31,028 nt of DNA from Entamoeba histolytica HM-1:IMSS (GCF_000208925.1 NW_001915060.1:1-31028); one strand, 5' to 3'; positions 19,426 through 28,236 are shown, counted from the stretch's first letter. The notes: generated from the sequence alone by a model not told the origin. Numbers and translations: made by a program.

Positions 19426-20880
19426 CTAATAATTAGGTAATGCTTTCTTTTTTGGATCTGAAAGGAAATTACGTTTAAATCGTTCATTAATTTCATCAAT
19501 GTCAACTGGATCAATTTTACTTGAATGACAATTGAAGGCATGTTTAACTGGATCTTCAACTTTTTGATTACACACATTACAAACTCCTTCTTTAAACAGC
19601 TTAGAAACAATTCTCTTTTGAGCTTCAGATGCCAATGCCTTATCTTCTTCTTTTAAAGATGTATAAAAGCTATATTCATAATTATCAAAATTTTTAAACC
19701 AATGTACTGTCTTTGGAGGAAGATGTGAGTCTTGATTAATAATACTACTTTCTCTATAATGGATAGTACATCTTCTATATAACTCTTCTTCATCTGCATA
19801 TTCTATTAAACAATAATAACATAACGAATGTACTTTTCTTAAATACGTAATTTGAACATCAACCTTTTCTCTAATATTCCAATGTTCCCATTCTGGTGTA
19901 TCTTGTAATGCTTTTCCTTTTACTCCATTAATTTGGTCCATTAATCCAATAAGTTGATTTAATTGTACACAATCTTTATCTAATCGTTCTTTTTCATTAA
20001 AATCTCTTGGTGCATAACGTAATTGTGGTTCTTTTGATCGAATAGAACTTAATTGACTTCGGTCAGATTCACTTTGCATTGTTTTTGCTTGTGCAGCTGC
20101 TTCTTTAGTTTTATATACAACAAACCCAACACTAACCTTCCTATATCTCGGATCTCCAATAACAACTTTTTCAACTTGATCTTTAAGTGGTGCAATCTCT
20201 TTCATTCTTTCACTTGTCGTAGCATGATCTGATATTACCATAACTCTTCTACCATCATATGGATCGTCAGGAAGACTTTTCTCATCTCCATAATTCGGAA
20301 ATGTAATATTATTCATAAATCTATCATATGCCTCTTGTACTTGTCGTTGTTTAGCCATTCTCCTTTCCCTTAAGTTGATTGGATGAAACTGTTTTATAAA
20401 CCATTCATTTCTTCTATTTCTATTAAAGTATGTTTCTGCTTCTTGTTCTTCTTCTCTTCGTTTCTCTCTAAATCTCATTTCAGAACGACTACGTGGTGAA
20501 AACATTCCACACTCATCTTCTCTTCGAATATCTCGTCGTGGTGATAAATATGGATCATCTCTTCTTATTTCTCTTCGTGGTGATAAATATGGATCGTCTC
20601 TTCTCATTTCTCGTCGTGGTGATAAATACGGTTCTTCTCTTCGAATATCTCTTCGTGGTGATAAGTATGGATCATCCCGTCTTACTCCTCTTCGTGGAGA
20701 GTATCCATTCCATTCGTTGTGTCTTATCATTTCCCATTCTCGTTCATTCATTCTTTCATTCGTTCTATCTCGATCTCGTGGTTTAGGTGAATAACTAATT
20801 GGAGAATCACTCATACTGTCATCAGGAGAATACCTCCTTGAATAATAATTACTTGAAGAATAACCTCCTCGATATGACAT
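19426..20880 (-). CDS. ARS2/SERRATE-family RNA-processing protein
   Basis: A 484-aa nuclear protein related to human ARS2 (SRRT) and plant SERRATE, which link the nuclear cap-binding complex to RNA processing and decay. The start is ATG at 20880; an upstream in-frame GTG was rejected. Order: an Arg/Ser/Asp-rich tail with four 13-residue repeats (67-118), then NEWFIKQFHPINLRERRM, matching the SERRATE N-terminal helix. A central RRM-like segment follows (VMVISDHATT ... VSVGFVVYKTKEAAAQA). The family hallmark is TYLRKVHSLCYYCLIEYADE, corresponding to YLRxVHSxxYY in ARS2. A C-terminal C2H2-like finger, CNVCNQKVEDPVKHAFNCH, completes it. It is shorter than animal ARS2 (over 800 aa) but has every core block. 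Entamoeba makes Argonaute-bound small RNAs, so a role there is possible but not shown by sequence. Confidence 0.85.
   Translation of the reverse strand: MSYRGGYSSSNYYSRRYSPDDSMSDSPISYSPKPRDRDRTNERMNEREWEMIRHNEWNGYSPRRGVRRDDPYLSPRRDIRREEPYLSPRREMRRDDPYLSPRREIRRDDPYLSPRRDIRREDECGMFSPRSRSEMRFREKRREEEQEAETYFNRNRRNEWFIKQFHPINLRERRMAKQRQVQEAYDRFMNNITFPNYGDEKSLPDDPYDGRRVMVISDHATTSERMKEIAPLKDQVEKVVIGDPRYRKVSVGFVVYKTKEAAAQAKTMQSESDRSQLSSIRSKEPQLRYAPRDFNEKERLDKDCVQLNQLIGLMDQINGVKGKALQDTPEWEHWNIREKVDVQITYLRKVHSLCYYCLIEYADEEELYRRCTIHYRESSIINQDSHLPPKTVHWFKNFDNYEYSFYTSLKEEDKALASEAQKRIVSKLFKEGVCNVCNQKVEDPVKHAFNCHSSKIDPVDIDEINERFKRNFLSDPKKKALPNY
20527..20682 (-). repeat. Four 39-bp tandem repeats in the ARS2 gene
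   Basis: Four in-frame units encode RR(D/E)(D/E)PYLSPRR(D/E)(I/M), residues 67-118. The units differ mainly at Asp/Glu and Ile/Met, so the pattern of charge and the SP sites is kept. A half-unit (YSPRRGV) precedes them. Confidence 0.9.
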
Positions 20881-20883
20881 CAC

Positions 20884-21433
20884 TCGTTACTCAAGCTAAT
20901 CAAGATCTTCATCTTGTTTTTTAAAAAGAATTTTTAGGGTTTTTTGAAGAATCAAAAACAAGCAGAAAAAAGACACTGAGTTAAAGTTTATTTTCTTCAA
21001 CTTTTTGAAGTTGGATTTTTGTTATAAAAAACGATAAAAATAAAACAATAAAAATGATTAATATCATTTCGTTTTTTTATTATTCATTTATTTTCTTAAT
21101 TTTATGGAATGTAGTGTTTTACGTTAAAATAAGTAGTTTTTATGAAACTTTACAAGACGTTTCAAAATGAATGGTTTATTAAATACGAAGAAGAATTAAC
21201 AAATAGATTTGTTTTACTTAAATTAAAAAGCATAATTAAAACAAATAGCATTAAATGTAACACTGTTACTTTTCAAAACAAATGAATAATCACAAATGAA
21301 ATGATGTTAATCGTTTTGGATATTTAATTTTTATTGTTTTTTATCACAAAAAAATTTTGACAATATTTATGAAAATAGAAAAAATAGAAACGAACTCAAA
21401 AATTAGAAACGTAGATAAAAATTATTGAAGAAA
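20884..21433. other. Divergent intergenic region
   Basis: 550 bp between the ARS2 gene (minus) and the TRAPPC14-like gene (plus), which must hold both promoters. ACGAACTC about 40 nt before 21434 is a possible GAAC variant. No gene is seen. Confidence 0.5.
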
Positions 21434-23064
21434 ATGAACGGACTTCACAAGATTTACATTCCGACATCTCCTAAAGAGATTTTTATGTTTTTAAAAGAAC
21501 CAAACAAACCAATTTCATCTCGAAAAGTGTTAGTTCAAGGAGAAACAATTGTAATTTTAATACACTTTGTAGTGTCACCTAAAAGTAGTTCGTATCAATG
21601 GTTTTGCCAAACTAATCCAGTTGTTGATTTAGTTAAATCATCTAAAATACCTCATTCTACATCTCTTAATGAAGAAAAAGTAAGAAATTTAACTATCGAA
21701 AATACTGTCAGCATCTTACCTAGCGATCGTTCTATGCCTCTTAACTCAACTTGGCAACCTTTTATTGATTCGTTATTATCCCCAAGTAAAAATCAGAAAA
21801 ATGAGCCAGTCTTCTTTTTATTGCCAGATCAGTCAATTTGTTATTTATTACTACAAAAAATAGGAGTTGTTGAACATCTTTTAAATACACAACTGTGTTT
21901 AAGGGTAACTATCCCACCACCATCAGTAGATTCAAAGTATGAATATTATCAAGACACTTTGTTTACTGTAAACCAAATCAAAGGTACACCAATTGAATTT
22001 TATACTAATATAACTGTAATCGATCCAATCAAAATACGATCAGTCACAACACAGAGTTCATCAGGGTCATTTCTTGTTATTACATTAGAAAACACATCAG
22101 AAAATGAAATAGTAATATCTAATCTTATCACAACATGTCAATACGCGTTAGACAAACCTTTCTTACCTTTACCATGTACTTTAAAAGCTATGGACAAATA
22201 TACGTTTGCTGTTCCAGTAAAAGTACCTATTTCTTTCACAAAAGAGATTAACAAAAAATCAAATCATGTACCGAGAAAACCATTGCCATCTCCTAAAGTA
22301 CCTGTACCAACACGTTCTCTTTCTTCATCACCAGAAGTATCTGATAGAATGTCATTTGATTTAAAAAGATTATCAACTAACGCTAAAGCATTACCTAAAA
22401 TATCAACTCGTTTTGATAGAAGTCAACGACTTTCAACAAGTTCACTTGAACAAACATTACTTGACAGTGATGCGTCATCAGCAAAAAAGTCATCTATTTT
22501 ATGTCCAAAAGCAGGAAATATTGAACCTATTTCTCCATCAAAAAGAAGAAACAGCTTAACATCTTTTAATGAATCAAGAATAAGTGTTGGACTAACTATT
22601 ACATACAGTATGGAAGGGATGCTTGGAAATTTATTTGTTGCACGAGAGCTAAAAGCTGATGCACTAAAATATCAGCCAATAACAATGAGAATCTCATGTT
22701 TGTTTTTGTTTATAATTCAATTTAATAAAAAAACAAAGATTTAATTCATCGCAAATTAGTTCCTCAAAGAATAAAATGTCATAGAGTATTTAGAGTTGTA
22801 TTTGAACTAATTTATCAATGTAATTCAGAGAAACATTTAACGTTGTCTATTACAAGCGTTGATAATATTCAATCTCCTGTTTATTGCTTACATCCAACAA
22901 TTGATATTGGAGTATTTTCACATCCATGCACATCTTCTATTTCTGTCGAATTTCTATCAAATAAGTCTGGACTTTTTACATTTGGTCCAATTCAATTAAA
23001 AGATGTTATTTCAGGCGAAATATTTAAAATGGATGATAGTTGTAAAATTTTAATTGAACCATAA
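21434..23064 (+). CDS. TRAPPC14-like trafficking protein
   Basis: Two exons (21434-22697 and 22760-23064) splice to 522 aa. The start is ATG, giving MNGLHKIYIP; the frame is open upstream only through TTG. By eye it resembles TRAPPC14/C7orf43 (TRAPP II vesicle-tethering complex). The N-terminus has ISSRKVLVQGETIVILIHFV, like the LPRRNHLYLGETV segment there. A second beta domain follows with FYTNITVIDPIKIRSV and FLVITLENTSENEIVISNL. A Ser/Pro/Lys-rich disordered linker (about 275-390) comes next. The final domain reads CHRVFRVVFELIYQC and GLFTFGPIQLKDVISG. These are Ig-like beta-sandwich arms. A TRAPPC13-type identity or another beta-sandwich trafficking subunit is the alternative. The fold is fairly sure; the subunit name is not. 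Confidence 0.5.
22698..22759 (+). other. Intron in TRAPPC14-like gene
   Basis: A 62-nt intron, GTTTGT to AATTAG. It joins ITMRIS to PQRIKCHRVFRVVFEL through a split Phe codon and bypasses a stop at 22742. Confidence 0.88.
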
Positions 23065-23260
23065 ATAACACAAATTTATTTTTATTTTTAATTAATAATT
23101 ATTAACCATTAACTATTTTATTATTTGACATACAAATATTAAAATCAGTTTAGAAGAACAGTAACATTTAGAACTCAATCGTTTATCTTAAGTATTACAC
23201 AATAACAAATCATTATTAACTCAACAGAAGTGCCACAGTTTTTAATTAAAAATAATTATT

Positions 23261-24920
23261 ACAGGAAATAACAGAGATTTAACGAGAATAATCAATATTA
23301 TAGAAGAAATAACAAACATCAAAAAGGATTTAATACAAATAAGATAATCCATAAATATAATCAATTTGAAATAGACATTGGTACAATAGTTGGAAAAATA
23401 AATATTATCATCAAAATTACTATTATCCGAATAGAAGATATAAACAATATCAATATATGAACAGTAACAATCAGAAGAGGATAAATAGAAGTCGAAAATA
23501 GTATAATAAAGAAAGGATATGGAAAAGCAAAAGAAGTGAAAGAGAAGAAGAAATAATAAAAGAATGGATGAAAAGGAATGAAGAAGTTGAAAAGTTGGTA
23601 ACAAGAATAAAAATAGGAAAAGAAGAAGAATAAGAAATACCAATGGAAAATGAAGAAAATAAAGAAGAAAGAATACAAGAATAAGTTAAAGAAACAGATG
23701 AAGAAGAAATAAAAGAAAAATAATAAGAACAACAAAAAGAAAGAAATAGAAGATATAATAAAAGAGAAAGAAATAGAAAAGAGAGATAAAATAAATGAAG
23801 AAGAAAGAAAAAGTACAGAAATAGAAAAAGAAAAGAAAGTAAAGGAAATAGAATAACAAGCAAAGAAAGATTTACAAGAATAAATAGATAGAAGTGTAGA
23901 AAATAATAAAATAAAGAGAGAAAGAAGGAAAACACAGAAATTAATAGAAGAAGTAGAAAAGAGAGGAATAGATATAGAAGAAATACTTAGAGAAGAAGAA
24001 AATAATATGAAAGAAAGAAAAAGAAAGAAGAGAGGAAGAAAGAGACAGAACAAAAACAATAAAAAGACAAACAACATCAGGAATAGAAAGTATGGAAAAG
24101 ATTTAGAAAGAACAGAAAAAGAGTAATGCAATAAAAGAGAAACAAGAAATGATAGAACAAAAGGAAAAATGAAGAAGAAAGAAGTGAAAGTGAAACAAAA
24201 ATAAGAAAAATACATCTGTTATGGAATGAATAAATTAAATAATAAATTAAAAAAGAAGCTATGAATAGAAGAATCAAGAAAACAAAGAAAGAATAACATA
24301 ATGATATTACAAAAGAAGAATATATCAAAATAAACAAAGAAATGAGAGGGATTAAATACCATCATAAACATGTTAATAAAATAGTAGAAGATATGATAAA
24401 TAATACAGAAAATATAGAAAATGAAAGAATAAATAAAATAATCAAAACAAAATGAACAAAAAGATTGATACAGAATATATTGATGATTTAATAAGAAAAA
24501 GTAAAATATAAAAAAAAAGAAAGGAGTTATATTTAGTATTATTTTCATAGTAATATCCGTGATGAAATAATAAAATACAATGATAAGAAATGTGAATAGA
24601 AAGAAATATCAAAGAAATACAAAAAGACAATTATAAAATATCATATATATTTGAAAATAAACAGAAAATAAATTTATATGATATAAAAAGAATATAGGAA
24701 AAATAAACCAAGGTAAAATAAATAAAATACAACATCTATTAATAAGATGAAATTATAAAATAAGAAGGATACTAAGAATAAGAAGGATATTAAAAATAAT
24801 AAGAATAGACGTGAATGAAGAAATAAAAGAAATAAAATTATAAGTAACGATAAGAAGAAGTATACTCCGGAGAGAGTGAATGATGGGAAGAAATTCTCAA
24901 ATGAACAATAAGTTAAAATT
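23261..24920 (+). pseudogene. Heavily decayed Lys/Glu-rich gene
   Basis: The plus strand is strongly purine-rich and reads as a charged protein broken by many stops and a few frame shifts. An Asn/Gln/Tyr-rich start (NENNQYYRRNNKHQ, about 23281) shifts frame near 23397 (YYHQNYYYPNRRYKQYQY). It shifts again near 23743 to a coiled-coil-like stretch (EIEKEKKVKEIE, LIEEVEKRGIDIEEILREEE). Later pieces include ITKEEYIKINKEMRGIKYHH (about 24310), IDTEYIDDLIRKSK (about 24460) and KEISKKYKKTIIKY (about 24600). The end may be KYTPERVNDGKKFSNEQ (about 24860-24912). Many of the internal stops are TAA or TAG where Gln would fit the surroundings. The family is unknown. The KEISKKY piece loosely resembles a helix-turn-helix. 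Confidence 0.5.
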
Positions 24921-25422
24921 ATTATTAATTTATTATTTATTCTATGTATATTATTTTTCTATGGCACAATTTGACAATAATGTGATACATCATATAGTAC
25001 TTTTGGGAAAATCTTGTCCTTTTGGGATATATAGCAATTTTATTAATATCGTTTTATATAACATTTTATTATATTATTGTTTTTAAAACATCATTTTCTA
25101 TAAATAGATTCATATTTTTATTTTTATAATGGGTACAGATATTTTTTGAGGTAATTCATTTAAAATGAACGATTTTTAGATATTTTCTTATTTTGAAGTA
25201 TTATATTTTTGATATTTTCATAAATTCTATATTGAATATATTTTTGTCATAATGAATGATACTTTATAACTATTCCATTTTTTGAATATTTTAATTTTTT
25301 TACAATTTTTTTATAAATTATTACACTTTTTATAGATTTTATTAATTCGTTTTTATGTAAAAATATTTTCATAACGCAGTTTTTGTAATTTTTCATTTAG
25401 TAAGTATAATAAAGTGTATGAT
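24921..25422. other. AT-rich intergenic region
   Basis: About 500 bp of T-rich DNA before the virus-like cluster. A 68-codon ATG frame (24880-25086) crosses its left edge; it is Leu/Ile/Tyr/Phe-rich and probably fortuitous. No terminal repeat matching 29396-29810 is visible here. Confidence 0.45.
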
Positions 25423-25881
25423 ATGACTAAACCATTTAAGTTTTATGTTAAACCATATATGCAAAGTACAATAACTGAAATAACAGAAGATTTACTTCCA
25501 CAACAAACTGGATTAGTTACAACTGCACAAACTAAATCATTAGATACACAAATTGTTAAGAAGAAGAGAATGAATTATATTAAATTTGATGGAACATCGA
25601 CTTTACCTTATTCACCTACTTATGGAGCTACTAATGTGCAGATGTATGGAATTACTATACAAGATAGCTATTATTTTGATCCTATTCTATTTGGATATTT
25701 CTTTACAGCTAATGGAATAGAAGTATCAGATAAATTAACAATTGGACAACCTCATCGACCAACTGATGTTTATGCATCTGCATGGGATTTTTATGGTTTG
25801 CATGCTTCACCAATAATAAGTGGAATGGGACATTTTGAAATAACGTTCTATACCAAATTTAAACAACTTAAGAATAAATAA
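25423..25881 (+). CDS. Beta-rich protein of possible viral origin, 152 aa
   Basis: Not recognised. The start is ATG at 25423 (MTKPFKFYVKPYMQST); the frame is open nine bases further only from GTG. It is rich in Thr, Tyr, Phe, Gly and Ile with alternating beta-strand patterns (NVQMYGITIQDSYYFD, MGHFEITFYTKFKQ), fitting a beta-barrel or jelly-roll fold. No signal peptide or membrane segment is seen. Its composition is normal and the frame is intact, while the DNA on both sides is non-coding. It stands first in the cluster that ends with the capsid-like gene, so a minor structural protein such as a penton or spike is possible. That is context-based inference only. Confidence 0.6.
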   Translation: MTKPFKFYVKPYMQSTITEITEDLLPQQTGLVTTAQTKSLDTQIVKKKRMNYIKFDGTSTLPYSPTYGATNVQMYGITIQDSYYFDPILFGYFFTANGIEVSDKLTIGQPHRPTDVYASAWDFYGLHASPIISGMGHFEITFYTKFKQLKNK

Positions 25882-26186
25882 TTGATTTCTTTTTATCTAT
25901 TCTATTTATATTTCATCTAATCTAAAAATAAAGCGGATGCGTATTAGCCTACCTAATTCTATAAAAAGAACACCAATACCAAAATATTATAATAACAAAA
26001 AAAAAAGAAAAAAGAATATTATTGTTTTGTCGAACCGTATCAATAAAAGAGGAAAAAAGATCGTAGATGGATCCTGACTTAATTTTGCTCAGTGCGAAAT
26101 TTAGACTAGGTAGGAATGACGATAAGAGGAGGATTCGGTAAATAAAATAATAAAAAAACTATATTATTATAATATTGTCCTGTCAA

Positions 26187-26214
26187 TGTCCTATCTATGT
26201 CCTATCTATGTTCT
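26187..26214. repeat. 11-bp tandem repeat
   Basis: TGTCCTATCTA occurs twice in a row, with a partial third copy (TGTTCT). Confidence 0.8.
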
Positions 26215-26227
26215 GTGTCCTGTTGAA

Positions 26228-26288
26228 GCAACATATTTAAAGGTTAATCTGATTTAGTATTACCAGATTAACCTGTTACAAATGTTGC
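26228..26288. other. Long imperfect hairpin
   Basis: AGGTTAATCTG (26241-26251) pairs perfectly with CAGATTAACCT (26264-26274) across a 12-nt loop. The pairing extends outward to GCAACAT (26228-26234) against ATGTTGC (26282-26288), giving arms of about 24 bases with a few mismatches. Confidence 0.8.
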
Positions 26289-26292
26289 AAGT

Positions 26293-26308
26293 ATGTTTTA
26301 TAAAACAT
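26293..26308. other. 16-bp perfect palindrome
   Basis: ATGTTTTATAAAACAT is its own reverse complement. It starts five bases after the long hairpin. It is a possible protein-binding site or cruciform. Confidence 0.75.
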
Positions 26309-26349
26309 GTGTGATGATAGTCGTAAATGTTATACAAAACAATGTTTAT

Positions 26350-26820
26350 GGCATGTCTGATACCCTACCCTAGTACTATTTAAAGATGGTATCTACGGTG
26401 GTAGAGCATACAACAAACGATTATGAATAGTGATACAACATTAGATGTTTTAAGTGACAGATTTAAATTAATGTTTATAATAAAGGGGGATTGTGAAAAT
26501 ATAACGTTGTTTCATTATTAACTGATTATAATTTCAATGTGTTATTCAACAATTATGAGTTTTATAGAACCTATTCTAATACGAGTTATAATGTGATAGA
26601 GGTTATGTATAATGAATATACAGTAATATTGTCAATTCTTTACAAAGTGCAATTAATTGGATTAAGAAATTTATCACAGACGGTAATCGACCGCCTGTTG
26701 AAATACAACGATGATTGGTGCCTCCGAGATGGCATACATGATATTTAGAATATACTCCTGAAGCTCCAGAAGAGTGAAGAAGAGTTTGATAAAATTGGTT
26801 TATGTGAGATTTAATTTAAT
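26350..26820 (+). pseudogene. Broken gene between virus-like genes
   Basis: Coding-like fragments lie in all three forward frames and follow one another: LFKDGIYGGRAYNKR (about 26379-26423), then MNSDTTLDVLSDRFKLMF (from 26423). NYEFYRTYSNTSYNVIEVMY follows (about 26550-26608), then AINWIKKFITDGNRPPVEIQ (about 26650-26710), LVPPRW and YLEYTPEAPEE. The frames are linked by small shifts, and TGA codons interrupt the last one. The base composition is higher in GC than the neighbours. The family is unknown. It is a dead gene that appears to belong to the same cluster. Confidence 0.5.
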
Positions 26821-26955
26821 TAAGTTTTTTAAACTGATTTACTATTTCTATTTAATTAATTTTAACATAATTTAAAGAAAGATAAAATAAATTTAATTTA
26901 AATGCTTTTAATAAATATTTAATAATAAAATGAAAGTTTCAAATAAAATAATCAA

Positions 26956-27162
26956 TTAATTTTTATTATCCCATAGTGCTAATGTATTTATTATCCATAC
27001 AATTTTCCAATATGCATGTTTTATTAATCTTTTCTGATGTTCTTCATGAATTGATGGGATTAAATTTCCAATTTGTTTTTGTAATTTGATTGCTTCTTCT
27101 AATGATGGTTGATCTATTTCATAAGCAGCAAGTGTAATAAGAATATCTTTTAAAGTAGTCAT
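26956..27162 (-). CDS. Small helical protein, 68 aa
   Basis: Not recognised. An ATG frame (MTTLKDILITLAAYEIDQPS) with balanced composition and clear amphipathic helices (LEEAIKLQKQIGNLIPSI, KRLIKHAYWKIVWIINTL). No signal peptide. It lies about 200 bp downstream of the two MKFG genes on the same strand. It may be a small virion or regulatory protein of the element. Confidence 0.55.
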   Translation of the reverse strand: MTTLKDILITLAAYEIDQPSLEEAIKLQKQIGNLIPSIHEEHQKRLIKHAYWKIVWIINTLALWDNKN

Positions 27163-27359
27163 GTTTCAAATGAATAATGAGTTTCAAATGACGTATATAT
27201 GATGATAAAACAAGAGTTTTTAAATGATGAATATAATACAGAATAGAAAGGATAATAATAATACAACATAATATTTAAAGAAAATGAAAACTTTAAAAGA
27301 ACAATTAAATTTTTAAAAAAATGAAGCTCTCAATTAAGTCTAATTGATTCTTTTTCTTA

Positions 27360-27713
27360 TTATTGTGTTAGTTTTTCTTGTTCATAAGGTGATAGTGCTG
27401 ATAAATTCTTTTTATTTAAAAGAACATCATTATAAAGTGTTTTTCCATAATCTTTAATAACATCTTTTATTTTCTTTCCTTCACTAATTTCTGTGAGTGC
27501 TTTTCCATTTGTTTCATACCATTTTGGTATTCTTTCTAATAATTTTCCTATTGTTTCACCACCTGGAAGAAATGATGCTATTCCTTTTGAAATAGGAATT
27601 AATTTAGTTGTTATATTACCTGTTGTTTTATATAACTTCCCTCCTATTCCTGCTATTTTCTTTCCTGCTGTCTTAATTATATTCTTTAACTTTTTGATAA
27701 ATCCAAATTTCAT
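27360..27713 (-). CDS. MKFG-type basic amphipathic protein 2, 117 aa
   Basis: Related to the next gene upstream (27730-28194): both start MKFG, then basic helix, Gly-rich amphipathic stretch, (L/I)PGGE(T/I)I and a Lys-rich helix ending ND. Here the parts are KKLKNIIKTAGKKIAGIGGK, FLPGGETIGKLLERIPKWYE and KDVIKDYGKTLYND. It is strongly basic, has no classical signal peptide and lacks the acidic tail of its neighbour. The start lies 16 bp after the upstream stop, so the two genes are probably co-regulated or one is a recent duplicate. Such Gly-rich amphipathic proteins often act as minor capsid or membrane-lytic proteins in small DNA viruses. That function is inferred, not shown. Confidence 0.7.
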   Translation of the reverse strand: MKFGFIKKLKNIIKTAGKKIAGIGGKLYKTTGNITTKLIPISKGIASFLPGGETIGKLLERIPKWYETNGKALTEISEGKKIKDVIKDYGKTLYNDVLLNKKNLSALSPYEQEKLTQ

Positions 27714-27729
27714 TAAATAATATTTTTAG

Positions 27730-28194
27730 TTATAAATAATCATCTACTTCATCTTCATCTATTTCTTCATCTATTTCTCCATTCTTATCATATTCTTCGT
27801 TATTATTAAGTCTATTAGCAAATAATAAAGGTTTTGATTTTGTTTTTGGTTTTAATGAAATATGTTCAGGTACTTGATTAATAATTTTACTTGCTGTTTT
27901 AGTAATATCATTTGGTATTTCATTTTTAACTTGATTTAAATATCTTTTAGTTGCGCCAACAACATTTTCACCTGATGCTATTCTATTTAATACTTCACTT
28001 GTAGGTTCTGCTATTTTACTAATTACTTCTGTACCTTTTTTAATTATTTCACCACCTGGAATAAAATCTGATGCTATAGAAATAAGTGGTTTTGCTTTTT
28101 CAATTACATTCCCACCAAATTTCGCACCAGAAGCTAATAGTGCTGCAACTTTCTTTAATCCTTCTTTAAATCTCTTCCAATTACCGAACTTCAT
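27730..28194 (-). CDS. MKFG-type amphipathic protein 1 with acidic tail, 154 aa
   Basis: Starts MKFGNWKRFKEGLKKVAALL, a basic amphipathic helix, then GAKFGGNVIEKAKPLISIAS and DFIPGGEIIKKGTEVISKI. A segment IASGENVVGATKRYLNQVKN aligns with the paralogue at 27360-27713. After a Lys/Pro-rich hinge (KPKTKSKPLLF) comes an acidic tail (EIDEEIDEDEVDDYL). No signal peptide is seen. It is divergent from the capsid-like gene, with 42 bp between the two ATGs. The layout of amphipathic Gly-rich helix, hinge and acidic tail resembles minor capsid proteins that attach under a capsid, but I cannot assign a family. Confidence 0.7.
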   Translation of the reverse strand: MKFGNWKRFKEGLKKVAALLASGAKFGGNVIEKAKPLISIASDFIPGGEIIKKGTEVISKIAEPTSEVLNRIASGENVVGATKRYLNQVKNEIPNDITKTASKIINQVPEHISLKPKTKSKPLLFANRLNNNEEYDKNGEIDEEIDEDEVDDYL

Positions 28195-28236
28195 GAATGA
28201 AATAAAAGATTGAACTAAGAAATCAAAATAAACAAG
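28195..28236. promoter_or_regulatory. Compact bidirectional promoter
   Basis: Only 42 bp separate the two divergent start codons. ATTGAACT (28209-28216) is a one-mismatch match to the Entamoeba GAAC box AATGAACT, 20 nt before the capsid-like ATG. Confidence 0.55.

Larger units (their letters stand above)
25882..26349. other. Non-coding, higher-complexity region with hairpins
   Basis: Less AT-rich than its surroundings, with no open frame. It contains an 11-bp tandem repeat, a long imperfect hairpin and a 16-bp palindrome (listed separately). CCTACCTA (25949-25956) also faces its complement TAGGTAGG (26107-26114). It could be a control region, an origin or a structured RNA of the adjacent element. 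Confidence 0.5.

Noticed and set aside
21425..21433. TTG start for the TRAPPC14-like gene, and similar TTG/GTG starts at 10247, 19295, 20883 and 25414
   Set aside because: Nuclear eukaryotic genes start at ATG. A nearby in-frame or spliced ATG exists in each case.
23242..24630. Long minus-strand frames (up to 284 codons) rich in Phe, Ser, Leu and Ile
   Set aside because: They are the antisense of a decayed Lys/Glu-rich gene on the plus strand. Absence of stops there follows from the purine-rich opposite strand.
24880..25086. 68-codon ATG frame starting MMGRNSQMNN
   Set aside because: Mostly Leu/Ile/Tyr/Phe and overlaps the apparent end of the decayed gene in another frame. It could be a chance frame, so it was not called.
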